A DNA stretch of 44,043 nt from Amphimedon queenslandica (GCF_000090795.2 NW_003546667.1:42558-86600); one strand, 5' to 3'. Shown: positions 28,534 through 38,953, numbered from the stretch's first letter. Notes: generated from the sequence alone by a model not told the origin. Numbers and translations are program-made.

Positions 28534-28539
28534 AATAAA
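28534..28539 (+). terminator. Polyadenylation signal of fibrinogen-domain gene copy 1
   Basis: AATAAA 85 nt after the stop, in a block (GAGCATTTAAAGCATAGTTC) conserved downstream of copy 2, where the matching signal is at 33280-33285. Confidence 0.6.
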
Positions 28540-28569
28540 CTAATTGGTTTGTTGTTAATAATTAGCAGT

Positions 28570-28810
28570 ATGTAGCATTGAATTACTCCATTGTTCATTG
28601 ATACTGACTACTACCTTCACTGGCATTCAATTGGATCTAAATATACAGCATGGCACCTCAGGATACAATGTATCAATCATTTTCGATCATGTTTATTTTA
28701 GTAATATTTTCTCTAAATTACTTCTATTTATCTAACCTTGCATGATAGCATTTTTCTTTTTCCAGTCATTATTTCATGATGCTGCAGAAGTTAGTGTAGT
28801 TTTTGCATAC
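28570..28810 (+). pseudogene. Relic of the beta-helix receptor downstream of fibrinogen gene copy 1
   Basis: The segment aligns base by base with 34553-34790 of the intact receptor gene. Shared stretches include GAATTACTCCATT, TCAATTGGATCTAAATATAC, AGCATGG.ACCTCA, AATGTATCAATCATTTT and TCATTATTTCATGAT. Small deletions, stops and loss of both flanks show it is a fragment of the ectodomain-coding part. Its position, about 120 bp downstream of a fibrinogen-domain gene, mirrors the intact pair at 32363-37393. Confidence 0.8.
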
Positions 28811-30885
28811 TGATTGATGTGATTCAATTGAGGGGGTCTGTACATCAAAAATTAACATAAAAAGTTTTAGATCTACATATAATGCTAATTGTGCATGCAT
28901 ATCCATTATGCATTTAGTTGTCGTGAAGAGAAAAACATATATGTACATGTGTTTGCCTGTAAATCAGAAATGCATGCATTCATGATCTTTCACCAAAATG
29001 GCAATGATCTTAGTCAGGATTTCCAACAAAATTCTGGCATAGTGCTCATACAGGTTTTTGTCAGTAGATTTTAAAGTTGCTTTGAAATTTGATAAAATAC
29101 AATTTAGATCTAATTATGCTTTAAAAATAAGAAGTAGCAGGTGAAACTTTAAAGGATATTCCTTTTAAATTTATGTACCAGCTAGGTGGTGTATGTCATT
29201 CATTTATTCAGAAACTTTCTTTATCTTTTCAGCGATACTTATACCATGATTGACATCAGCATCAACCCTTGCCAGTGTAAGGGGTAAAGGACAAGAACTC
29301 CTACTCTGTGGTTGTCTGGTTGACACTGTGACATTCTTCCAGGAGGTAGCTTTTATAGTCTAGCTGTGCATGCAAATAATGCAATGAGATCACTACTCAC
29401 AGACACACATAGACTAGTTCATCTGTTCATTAACAAGTAATCCAGCTTCAGTATGTACCACTGAATTTAAAAAGTAGTGAAATCATGAATATGGTGTGAT
29501 TGATGCTTACAAAATAGACTAATACAATAGGTCTAGACAAATTTTGATTTGGACATAAATCTACCTCAATATTTTGAGAGCAAAATAATTATAAAGGTCT
29601 CTTGACTCTTATGAAACAATACAAAGCACAATCAGTGTAAGTTACTTATTAGAAACAGCTTAAACTTTCTACATATCATTAGGACATTGATATGTATCAG
29701 TCAGATGGCAATGTTACGAGAGGCAGCTATTTTCAATTACTTCAAAATACTGAATTTTAAAACCCATCTTCTGAGAATCTCATGACAAATGTTCATTAAA
29801 TCTAATCGCACATATTATATGGGTTTAAGATTTTTTAGTTGTTTTCTTTTTTTAGAGATATCACAGTATGCATGTACATTGCTACCAGCAATGATCAATA
29901 TAAATAGGATAGCCTTTTTATCTCAACAAGTAATAGAAGTTTTTGGCCACAGCTAACAGTTGAGCCTTGAGCTAATGATGGTAACAACTAGTGTACCTGT
30001 CTATATCTATATCACAGTGGTCTGCTTTAGTCTGCTATTAAACTCGCCACACAAGACTGCATTGATTTTATGGTCTGGATTTAAATAATTATATTGTTTG
30101 TGGCTTTCTCCTTAAATATTATGACTTCAGAGTTCAACCAGAAAGTACAGACCATGGGCTAAAGTCCACTAATTATGCCATGAATATCATTACTATTTAT
30201 TCTGGATAATCATAAACATTATGTCATTTTCAAAGGTGAAATGACATTTGGTGCATCTAATAATAATTTGCTGTTTAATGATAATTGTGATATAATATTA
30301 ATTGGTTAGTTCTTGGTAATGTCTTATGCAATATGATACAGTATGGTAGATAAAAATATACTGGTACATAATCTATGCATCTTCTCCTAGCCATTATGAA
30401 AAAGTACCTTAATTCTAGCCTTTTGGTTTGTATTAGCCCAATTTTTTTGGGCAATAATTTCAAAAATCCAAATTTGATTTAAAACACCTCATAGTTATAC
30501 ACAATTCCAGCTCCTTCTAATTTTTGACAAAATTTGGCCAAAGTCCTTGTACTGTAGTACAGGGCCTTTGGCCCAAATTTAAAAGTTTGAAAATAACTTG
30601 AACTTGATCAGAATGACCTCAAATTTGAAACATGTAATAACATCATGTGCATGCATCAAAAAAATTAATAATAAAGCAGAAAATTTTCTCCTCTTCATTT
30701 TTGACAAAATTCTGCTAAAGTTTCTGTACTATGCTTTGGCCCAATTTTTGAATAACGTTTAAAATCAGTAAAAAAACCTTGGATGAGCTCAAATTTAAAT
30801 TAAAACATGTATAAGCTTATATATAAGGAATTCTCTCTTACTAGTCATTTTTAAAAAAATTGGCCAAATACCATGCACAAGGAGG
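28811..30885. other. Long intergenic stretch with dispersed repeats
   Basis: I see no gene. The piece from about 30430 to 30880 contains two or three copies of the AT-rich dispersed repeat (TTGACAAAATTTGGCCAAAG, TCCTTGTACT, and GATCAGAATGACCTCAAATT phrases) also found at 10690-11250. Weak similar phrases occur near 29040-29100 and 29520-29700. Confidence 0.5.
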
Positions 30886-30978
30886 GTAGTCTCACGCAGC
30901 CAGACCATTTCCCAGCCTACAGTCATTTGGGTTCCAAATGACTGTAGGCTGGGGAATGGTCTGGCTGCATAAGACTAC
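30886..30978. mobile_element. Foldback element: 45-bp inverted arms with a 3-bp loop
   Basis: Bases 30886-30930 (starting GTAGTCTCACGCAGCCAGAC) and 30934-30978 (ending TCTGGCTGCATAAGACTAC) are reverse complements with three mismatches, separated by GTT. The 93-bp unit would form a near-perfect hairpin. AGG lies on both sides and could be a 3-bp target duplication. It is markedly G+C-richer than its surroundings. Probably a tiny foldback MITE, but a structured RNA cannot be excluded. Confidence 0.85.
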
Positions 30979-31171
30979 AGGCCTGAGGGTACATGCATAG
31001 TTTTGTTAATAACTTAATTTAAGCAAGAGTGACCTCATTAGCAGATTAGCTCATAAACACTTCTCTATCATTATTCTTATCATCACTATATCATTGTGAT
31101 AATTGAAACATGATTTGGCATATAAGCTGCAATTTGCTTGGTTCAATCTTCAATTGTCTGCAAGGTTTACC

Positions 31172-31915
31172 ATGAATAAGGAAGAGGCAAGCATTTATCA
31201 CCAAATGTCCAATTTTCAATTGGAAGATGGTCTCAAGTTATTAGATGTTCTTTCTCCACGGTCTAATGACAGTGTCCTTGATATTGGCTGTGGTACTGGT
31301 CGACTGTCTATGATTCTTTCTGATAAACTGAGAGATGGTGGAAAATTGATTGGAGTCGATCCTGATTCAGAAAGAATAAAGATAGCAGCCATTGAAGGAA
31401 AAGGGTATACTAATCTCCAGTTTATGGTAGGATCTGATCAAACCTTTCCTGAAGATCAGTACGATATAGTTTTATGCACTGCTGCTATCCACTGGATTAA
31501 AGACAAACGGGAAACTTTCAAAAGAGTCTACAATAACCTTAAACCTGGAGGAAAGTTTGGATTTAATACGTTAGTTAATGGGGTGCCAGAATTAATGAAA
31601 GAAATAGCTCAGTTGTGTGGAGCACAAGTCTATGATGCAGTTGTGAATTCCATTTACTTTGAAGATGGTGACTACTACAAGCAATTGGCTGAGGAAGTTG
31701 GGTTTAACGTGCTGTATCTTGACACCTGTGCTAAAGAGTATACTCTACCTAGCATTGATGCTTTCATTGATTTTTATTACAGCGTGTTTCATGGAAAGTT
31801 TGATCGCAATGATCCAAATCTAGTTGAACTCAAGAAGAGATACAGTGGTCAACCCATATCATGGACACTGCATCGTTTATTTGTCATAATAACAAAACCT
31901 TCTACTGCAGACTAA
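31172..31915 (+). CDS. Class I SAM-dependent methyltransferase, intronless, 247 aa
   Basis: The start at 31172 (MNKEEASIYHQMSNFQ) is chosen because the upstream extension has no ATG. The Rossmann motif I is VLDIGCGTGRLS (about residues 36-47), motif II is IGVDPDSERI, then YDIVLCTAAIHWIKD, and the post-motif block is YNNLKPGGKFGF. This places it in the UbiE/juvenile-hormone-acid-methyltransferase-like type 11 group. Small metabolites are the usual substrates, but none can be assigned. No signal peptide or TM helix, so cytosolic. It lies upstream of the fibrinogen-domain gene copy 2, about 450 bp away on the same strand; the link is probably only positional. A single exon is common among sponge paralogues of this type, though it could also reflect retroposition or old transfer. 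Confidence 0.85.
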   Translation: MNKEEASIYHQMSNFQLEDGLKLLDVLSPRSNDSVLDIGCGTGRLSMILSDKLRDGGKLIGVDPDSERIKIAAIEGKGYTNLQFMVGSDQTFPEDQYDIVLCTAAIHWIKDKRETFKRVYNNLKPGGKFGFNTLVNGVPELMKEIAQLCGAQVYDAVVNSIYFEDGDYYKQLAEEVGFNVLYLDTCAKEYTLPSIDAFIDFYYSVFHGKFDRNDPNLVELKKRYSGQPISWTLHRLFVIITKPSTAD

Positions 31916-32362
31916 CTAAACTGTGTATCTCTGCAAGCCTGTATTGTTAATGTAATAATTCTTTTTTTGTGACAGTTTAATATGATTTCTGTTACTCCTT
32001 TCATACAGAGCAGAGCAATTTTTGTGTTTAGTTCTTTGTATTATTAGGATATTTTGTTATTGCTATTTTTTAATAGTTTATCTTGTAAAACCTAAAAGCA
32101 AGGGATAAGTAACCAATGAGCAGATATACAGCAGAAAGTGATGTTATTAAAATCATTTGTTTGCAATCTATATTGCTATAGCTAATATGATAGCAAAAAC
32201 ACCTGTTGATTAATTTTCTTTGCGAATGTTAGTACATTCGTCAAGTGGCATGCACATTGGATTGTTTATGTTATCTAATTACCTTCTGTCCTATGATAAC
32301 AAAGGACTTCTGGCAATAATAAATAGCTCTTGCAATAGATGTAGAGTCAGTATTGAAGCAAC
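31916..32362 (+). promoter_or_regulatory. 5' flank of fibrinogen-domain gene copy 2
   Basis: Homologous to 27285-27651 from about 31960 on. A TATA-like CAATAATAAATAG at 32313-32325 lies about 37 nt before the ATG. Conserved ATAACAAAGGACTTCTG precedes it by about 10 nt. Confidence 0.5.
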
Positions 32363-33157
32363 ATGGCTTTATTGCTGCTAGGATCTTTCATTGTTCTTAT
32401 TAGCACTGCTAATGCAGTTGAAGAAACAAAAAGTATGTTACATGAATGAAAATTTATATTAGATAGCTCTATTTTATAGTTTGTATTCCTTGTGACTGTA
32501 AGGAAGCATATCAACAAGGTAAAACATGCAGTGGAGTATATACTATCAAACCTGATGAATTACCAGCTTTTGAGGTAATACAATACTGCCAGGTTATTAT
32601 TGCAATTTTATTAACAGGTATATTGTGATATGAGTAATGGTGGCTGGACTGTATTTCAAAGGAGAATGGATGGCACTGTTAACTTCTATCGCAGTTGGGC
32701 TGACTATACTAAAGGGTTTGGAGACCTCAATGGAGAGTTTTGGCTTGGACTTAATAAAGTAAACCGACTTACAAAAAGCAGCACTAGCCTACGTGTTGAC
32801 TTGGAAGATTTTGAAGGGAATAAGAAATATGCCACTTATAATAGTTTTCAAGTAGGAAATGCAGTCACAAAGTACACACTACGTGTATCAGGATATGGAG
32901 GCAATGCTGGTGATGATTTGAGCTATCATGATGGAATGAAGTTCTCTACTTATAATCAAGACAATGACATGCACTCAACAAATTGTGCAGCAACATATAA
33001 AGGAGCTTGGTGGTACAATCGTTGTCATAATTCAAACCTAAATGGTCTATATTTGGTTGGCTCTCACACATCATATGCCAATGGCATCCATTGGTATCAT
33101 TTTAAGAAGCATCATTATTCACTGAAGACAACTGAAATGAAGATCAGAAGGAAATAA
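32363..33157 (+). CDS. Secreted fibrinogen C-terminal domain protein (ficolin/FREP-like lectin), copy 2, intact
   Basis: Exons 32363-32432, 32480-32574 and 32618-33157 join in phase (234 aa). A signal peptide (MALLLLGSFIVLISTANA) is followed almost directly by a complete fibrinogen-related domain. Seen are [79 protein letters not shown] (Ca2+-site-like DND followed by the Cys), CAATYKGAWWYNRC, and the terminal LKTTEMKIRRK. In ficolins and tachylectins this domain binds acetylated sugars. There is no collagen or coiled-coil region, so it is a bare secreted domain. Introns are only 47 and 43 nt. It is followed 0.9 kb downstream by the beta-helix receptor. Sugar binding is inferred from the family. 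Confidence 0.9.
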
Positions 33158-34033
33158 TTTACAAATTGATATTAACATTGTTAGCTAGACTAGTTAAATG
33201 CATAGATATTATTTTGATTGAGTAGATATAGCTTGGTTTAATTTATAAATTTTAGAGCATTTAAAGCATAGTTCCAAGAAATAAATCTGTTGTTACTAGA
33301 TGATTACTATTAACCTCTGCACCATTACCACAGCAGACTTTTAAGGCTTGGTATATTTAAATAATTTCTCGATAACTAAAATAAACTTCCTATAACATTT
33401 ATGTTTCATAATTATTGTAAGCAAAAAGATCTATATGCTCTGATATTATGCTTAATTTTTGTGAATATCACAATGAGTAAATCAGTAGTTATCTAAATGG
33501 TATTGTCCCATTTTTAGATGACCATAACTTATCAATTTTAAGCCCCAAATCAGCTCATACTTTCTACACATCTTAAGGACACTGATACACATTAGAATAT
33601 GTATGTTTCTGTGGCTGATTGGCTCTAAAGAAAAGGAGCTACATATACCATCACCTCAGTATAAGTTTATGCATGCTGTCCAAGTTTTATGCCATGCCAG
33701 ACTTATAGAATAAAAGCACCACTTTAGTTCCATCAAGAGCACATAATATCATTATATACTCTTGGTTCCATGCAACTAACTACTTTAAGTATTGATGTAT
33801 CGATAATTAGAACTTGTGAAATCTCAGTAGCCCATTTCTAATTAAGCCCTAGCTAGTCATTGACTTTGTTGCCAGTACCTTTGTTGTGGACAATTTATAC
33901 ACAGTACTACTCGAAGTTATAAGTCTTTACATGTACTTTTAGCTTAGCCACATTAAAGCTTGACCACAAATTGCATCTTGCATGTGCTTCATTAGACTCA
34001 CCACAGTCTGAGTCCATCACCTTCAATCAAGAC
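33158..34033. other. Spacer between fibrinogen gene and beta-helix receptor
   Basis: It starts with the 3' flank shared with copy 1 (AATAAA at 33280-33285). A weak piece of the dispersed repeat occurs near 33530-33620. The receptor promoter must lie here; no confident TATA. Confidence 0.45.
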
Positions 34034-37000
34034 ATGACCATGAGTATGTCTCTCCTGTTAGTAGTTGTTCTCTTATTCTTCAGTGGCTCCTGCAGTGTCT
34101 CCTCTCATCAGTATTATGTGTCTGATGACTGCAGTTCAGTTACTCAGTCACCTTGTAATCCTTTATCAGTGTATGCTGGGGATATGTCTCATTACAGTAA
34201 CAGCATTTTCTACTTCATTGGAACTAGCTATATTAGCATTGTTGATATGACTGCAGTAAAAAATGTTACTCTACATGGACTTGATCATTCTCCTGTTATT
34301 TGCTGCAGGAATGAAGCTTCTCTTTCAGTTCATAAGAGCAGTCACATCACTTTTTCAAACATATCTGTTATCAATTGTCCAGTGGTTGTTAGGTCATCCA
34401 ATAATATTACAATAACTAGCTCTTTCTTCATTACGGATCAACTCAATGCTAGATATGGCATTACAGCTGTTAATGATTTTGATGTTACTGTGTCATCCTC
34501 AGTTTTTGCTGCCTATGATTTAGGTATTACGTATATGCCCCTTGCAGTATGTAGCAGTGAATTACTCCATTACTCATTGATACTGATTAATGTTAACTTC
34601 ACTGGCAGTCAATTGGATCTAAATATACAGCATGGTACCTCATACAATGTATCAATCATTTTTGATCATGTTGATTTCAGTAATATTTCTTTAAATTACT
34701 TCCATTTAGGTTTGGGTGATAGCATTTTTTCTTTTTCCATCATCAAGTCATTATTTCATGATTCTAAAGGAGTTAGTGTAGTTTTTCACAAAAATTTTAA
34801 ATCAAACAATTGCAAATCTCCTGGTAATCAGCTAACTTCTGCTCTTATGATTGAGGACAGTAAATTTTACCATAATTTATATGGATTTGAGATCAATAAT
34901 GATGCATATTATCTAAAACTACCAGTGAAACGGACAATTAACTATCACTTTGTTATTAAATCATGTTCAATGCGTGAAAATACATATGAAGGCTTGATCA
35001 TCAATGGAAAATTTATGAGATTGACCCAAATTGATATAGTAGATGTTGAACTTAATGGAAATGGAGGAAATAAGATAACAAATGGTAATTTTATCAGTCT
35101 CAGTAATGTTACTGTTGCTAACAGTCACTCAACAGGATTGACACTTAGAGGATCATTTGTAATAATTGATAATGGTTTAAGGTTCAGAAAGAATACAGGA
35201 GTAGTCGGAGGAGGAATAGCAATAAATGACACATCACGGCTGATATTAACATCATCAGCTTACCTGGAGTTTATTGATAATCATGCTTCTTATAAAGGTG
35301 GAGGGATTTATGTTGATGAGTCAACAGGTAGTAGCATAAAATTAAATGTACCAAACATACCACTGACATTAATAAACAACAGTGCTGGATTAGTTGGTGA
35401 TGATATGTATGGTTACTATAGATCTAAAGATGATTATCAATTTCATTTAACAAATCCAAGCATCAGTTCAACAGGTAATGCAAAAGATATATGTTTTTGT
35501 GATCGTCATTCTATTGCTATGTATGAAAACTGCTTAGTATTTGAAAGGGATCAACAAATTTATCCAGGTCAAACACTAAAATTTTATGTGGCTTTGTATG
35601 GTTATGATTACTTTGCATCACTAACTCCAACTGATGGTATAGTGAACGTATATAATGATTCTAGCAGCTGGCAACTACTCAATCAAACGTATATTGTTAA
35701 TAATTGTTCATTGATAGAATACACACCAAAGCTGGTTCATACAAAACATCGAAGTCACATATTGCTTAAATCTTTAATTGATGTTATTGGTTTTTATTAT
35801 ACTGCTAATGAGTGTCCCATTGGTTTCAGTATAGACAGTTTGCAAGGTGTTTGTACTTGCAGTCAAAGTGTTTCCAGTGAGAATGTGACTTGTGATATAG
35901 TTGATCAAAGTATTAAGCACAATGGTCTACTGTGGATTGGAATATATGATACTAAGCAAAATGATCCTATTGCTTGTATTGTCAATGAGGACTGTCTCCT
36001 CTATTGTTCTCCTAATCCTGTTACCTTTCAGTTGAATGACACTGATACTCAATGTGTGGATAATAGAGGACAGAGAATGTGTGGATCATGTAGAGAGAGG
36101 TACAGTCTATTAATGGGATCAAACAAGTGTGGCCATTGTCATAATAATTATATGTTAATAGCTTGGATTGTTCTGTTTGCAGTGATGGGTGTACTACTTG
36201 TGGTTTTACTGATTGCTCTCAATTTAACAGTATCAGTGGGTACACTCAATGGTCTATTGTTCTATGCTAACATTATCAAGTTATATGAGCCAGTCTTTTC
36301 AAAAAAAAGAGCATTACCAGTCTTGAGTCAAGTGATATCATGGATTAATTTGGATTTTGGGTTTGAGATATGTTTTTATAATGGTATGGACAGTTATGCT
36401 AAACAATGGCTTCAATTTGCTTTCCCCCTCTACCTGTGGATCATTATTATTATTGTCATACAGTTGTGTAGGAAATATGGTAAGATATCAAGACTAATGG
36501 GGACTCATGCTGTTCCTGTTCTATCTACACTTACTTTTCTCTTATATACTAAACTAGTACGTACTATTGTTATTGTACTACACAAGCGTGAGGTAACTCT
36601 TCACTGTACAAATGAGTCAGTAAGATCAGTTAGTTTATGGTATGAGGATCCTAATGTTGAATATGCTAAAGGGAAGCATGCTGGACTCTTTGGATTTGCC
36701 CTATTGGTCTCTGTTTTCTTTGTCATACCATACACGCTTTTCCTATTATGTCATCCAGTGCTTGAGAAGCATTTGTCACATTTTAAATTGTTTAAGAGAT
36801 GGAGTCATTTCAAGCCTATTATTGATGCTTATAGTGGCCCAATGAAAGATGATTATCGATTTTGGCCTGGTATACTATTGGTGGCTAGGATACCTGTACT
36901 TTTAACTGTTACCTTCTTGCAGACTGAATCACATGTCTTGCTATTGGCAGTAGCAGCTATTATCCTCTTGCTTAGTTTCATTTTTGGTGGCGTGTACAGG

Positions 37001-37393
37001 AAGAAATTAAACAATATCATTGAATTTTGGTTCTTACTAAACTTATGCATCATGACTTCATTATCTGTAGCCTTTAATGATGATAGTAAAGTATTAATCC
37101 GGTACAATACTTGTTTATTTGTTTTTACAATAAGTTTTGCTTTGATTGTTGTATATCATCTTTATCTGCAGTTATTACACACAAAATGTTATGATGCTCT
37201 AATTAAGAAGTTATGCAAGAAACAAGATAAAGATGACGAACCTCTATTAGATGTAACTGAAGCATATAAAACTGCTGATCAACAAAGGAGAGAAATTGTA
37301 TCAAGTACTGACATTACTAGACGAGAATCAGTTGTAGATTTGTTTTACTTAGAATATTTAGTAATTTTTTTTGCTGCTGCTTTTAATTACTAA
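34034..37393 (+). CDS. Beta-helix-ectodomain multi-TM receptor-like protein, 1119 aa, intronless
   Basis: ATG 34034 is chosen because MTMSMSLLLVVVLLFFSG forms a signal peptide; ATG 34046 (MSLLLVVV) aligns with the start of the second copy. Residues about 20-560 contain imperfect repeats with short beta runs (SSHITFSNISVINC, SNNITITSSFF, NFISLSNVTVANSHSTG, FRKNTGVVGGGIAIND, FIDNHASYKGGGIYV). This is the pattern of right-handed parallel beta-helices such as pectate-lyase-fold and Pmp-type repeats. A Cys-rich box follows (about 645-705: CTCSQS, CIVNEDCLLYC, CVDNRGQRMCGSC, CGHC). From about residue 708 there are eight or so membrane helices, then a cytosolic tail with DDEPLLD and RRESVVDL. The fold class suggests glycan or microbe binding outside and signalling inside; neither is shown. 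Many N-glycosylation sequons. Two related copies are in the window. Confidence 0.85.
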   Translation: MTMSMSLLLVVVLLFFSGSCSVSSHQYYVSDDCSSVTQSPCNPLSVYAGDMSHYSNSIFYFIGTSYISIVDMTAVKNVTLHGLDHSPVICCRNEASLSVHKSSHITFSNISVINCPVVVRSSNNITITSSFFITDQLNARYGITAVNDFDVTVSSSVFAAYDLGITYMPLAVCSSELLHYSLILINVNFTGSQLDLNIQHGTSYNVSIIFDHVDFSNISLNYFHLGLGDSIFSFSIIKSLFHDSKGVSVVFHKNFKSNNCKSPGNQLTSALMIEDSKFYHNLYGFEINNDAYYLKLPVKRTINYHFVIKSCSMRENTYEGLIINGKFMRLTQIDIVDVELNGNGGNKITNGNFISLSNVTVANSHSTGLTLRGSFVIIDNGLRFRKNTGVVGGGIAINDTSRLILTSSAYLEFIDNHASYKGGGIYVDESTGSSIKLNVPNIPLTLINNSAGLVGDDMYGYYRSKDDYQFHLTNPSISSTGNAKDICFCDRHSIAMYENCLVFERDQQIYPGQTLKFYVALYGYDYFASLTPTDGIVNVYNDSSSWQLLNQTYIVNNCSLIEYTPKLVHTKHRSHILLKSLIDVIGFYYTANECPIGFSIDSLQGVCTCSQSVSSENVTCDIVDQSIKHNGLLWIGIYDTKQNDPIACIVNEDCLLYCSPNPVTFQLNDTDTQCVDNRGQRMCGSCRERYSLLMGSNKCGHCHNNYMLIAWIVLFAVMGVLLVVLLIALNLTVSVGTLNGLLFYANIIKLYEPVFSKKRALPVLSQVISWINLDFGFEICFYNGMDSYAKQWLQFAFPLYLWIIIIIVIQLCRKYGKISRLMGTHAVPVLSTLTFLLYTKLVRTIVIVLHKREVTLHCTNESVRSVSLWYEDPNVEYAKGKHAGLFGFALLVSVFFVIPYTLFLLCHPVLEKHLSHFKLFKRWSHFKPIIDAYSGPMKDDYRFWPGILLVARIPVLLTVTFLQTESHVLLLAVAAIILLLSFIFGGVYRKKLNNIIEFWFLLNLCIMTSLSVAFNDDSKVLIRYNTCLFVFTISFALIVVYHLYLQLLHTKCYDALIKKLCKKQDKDDEPLLDVTEAYKTADQQRREIVSSTDITRRESVVDLFYLEYLVIFFAAAFNY

Positions 37394-37948
37394 CATTACT
37401 AAATCTATTATGACATGCTTCCTCATGAACCATCAGACAGGCTGATATTGCAGTCTTCAAATTATCTGCAATCTGTGCTCATAAATCCTTTATGTCCCTT
37501 AATTCACTCTGTACTCTTATATTACTCTGTATTTAGCTACTTATTTTTGAACAAAAGTTGTTAATTGAAGTTCATTTTAGCAGTCCATTTGAATGGCTCT
37601 TGGCAAGAATAATTAATTGTGGCTTCAACTTTCTAGAGAGCATAACTCATTAAACCTGGCTGGCTTCCATGTACAGGAAATGGTTTATATTCCCTCTAGC
37701 ATATTATGCATACAACCATTCATATGCATATTTATGGACTAATATTGACATTAGTTTTTTAACTCTGCATACAGCACGCAATGCATATTTGATGCTTTGA
37801 AGTTTATAAATAAAAATCTTTTCAAATCTAGATCTACTTGACTGTTGTATGAAAAAATACTAAAAAAAGCAAGGACTGAATGTGTGTATGCAAGCATGTT
37901 GTTCAATGTGTATGCAGAGTCCTTAATGGTGAAGCAATGCCAGTCAAT
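37394..37948. other. Convergent intergenic spacer
   Basis: 555 bp between the stops of the receptor (plus) and the Cys-rich secreted protein (minus). No gene or clear repeat is seen. Confidence 0.5.
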
Positions 37949-38914
37949 CTAGCAGCTTTTCCTTATCTTTGGCTTTGTTTTGTTTTTGCAGTCAAAAGGA
38001 GGTTTGGGAACACCAAAAATACACCGGAAACTGTACTGGCCACAATTGATGCAGTCAAGATCATGATTGAAGCAAATGTAGTGATAGCAGCAGTCACCAC
38101 AAACCCACTTCCAGCATGAACACTTCCTTCCACACAATCCAAGACAATTGTAGCTCTTGCAGGGTTTGCAGGTTTTCAGGCATTGAAGATTGCTTGGGTA
38201 TTTTTTCTTTTTCTTCCACCACATGCTGTTGGTATTGTCAGATAACTCCTCAAGCTTCATTGCCATTAAATAGAGAGGCAGGAGTGATGGATAGTCCAGA
38301 CCAGTTAGACCCATTGTTTCACCCATGTAATGGACTGCTTCATTAATCAATGGATAATGGCTATCCTTCAGTAAATCGCTAATGGATTCTGATATCGCAT
38401 CCTTATGATAGTCAATAGCCGTTTCATCTAATTCTTGTAGCACAGTTATTACAGCATTCTGACTTGCTGCTTCATCCTTGGATGCAAGAGCTCGCTTTAT
38501 CACACTTACTTGACTTGCTGAAAGGTAATAATCACCATCAACAACTTTATCACTTTGCCTCAAGAAGGATCTCCCTCCCATTTCAACCAAATTGTTGTGC
38601 ATTTTACCGGTTGGTCCCATAGTGTAGAAGATGCCGCTTAATTTTATCATTAATCGACCAGAAACAGTAGTAATACTCATGCTCCCATCTGGCTTGGTTT
38701 GAAACTGAATCCCTTCTCCCGTGTTCATGTCAAAATATTTTCCTTTAACATTATATTTTGACAGTTCCTCCAATTCCAGTGGAGCAGCAGTGATATCAAC
38801 ACTTTGAATACTATCATAATCATCATCATCATCTACTGGGACAATAGAGCTGCTGGTCAAAGATGAGCAAAGGAGAAGAGAAAGGAAGAGAAGAGAAAGG
38901 TGAAAGGTAGTCAT
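37949..38914 (-). CDS. Secreted protein with Cys-rich C-terminus, 321 aa, unknown family
   Basis: ATG at 38914 (minus) starts MTTFHLSLLFLSLLLCSSLT, a clear signal peptide; the upstream extension begins at GTG and is discarded. An acidic patch DDDDDYDS follows. The middle, about residues 45-225, is helical and Cys-free, containing MGPTGKMHNNLVEMGGRSFL. A basic WWKKKKK run precedes a C-terminal 75-residue Cys-rich module with CKPCKSYNCLGLCGRKCSCW, VCGDCCYHYICFNHDLDC and FDCKN. The CCYHxxCxxHD arrangement faintly recalls the Ca-loop/active-site region of phospholipase A2-like folds, but the rest does not fit and I claim no enzyme. Intronless. A TATA box lies about 40 nt upstream of the ATG, suggesting strong or regulated expression and a very short 5' UTR. 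Confidence 0.8.
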   Translation of the reverse strand: MTTFHLSLLFLSLLLCSSLTSSSIVPVDDDDDYDSIQSVDITAAPLELEELSKYNVKGKYFDMNTGEGIQFQTKPDGSMSITTVSGRLMIKLSGIFYTMGPTGKMHNNLVEMGGRSFLRQSDKVVDGDYYLSASQVSVIKRALASKDEAASQNAVITVLQELDETAIDYHKDAISESISDLLKDSHYPLINEAVHYMGETMGLTGLDYPSLLPLYLMAMKLEELSDNTNSMWWKKKKKYPSNLQCLKTCKPCKSYNCLGLCGRKCSCWKWVCGDCCYHYICFNHDLDCINCGQYSFRCIFGVPKPPFDCKNKTKPKIRKSC

Positions 38915-38953
38915 TGCTGAAGAGTTGCTTAACACTCAGCTGCTCTCAAGGCA

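Noticed and set aside
31172..31915. Methyltransferase as a recent bacterial gene transfer
   Set aside because: Intronless and with a bacterial-type fold, but base composition resembles the neighbours and similar intronless paralogues are, as I recall, common in sponges. Nothing in the sequence forces transfer.
34065..34250. 61-codon open frame overlapping the receptor start, with a similar one at 41425-41613
   Set aside because: It is the out-of-frame reading of the conserved signal-peptide region in both receptor copies, so its conservation is a by-product.
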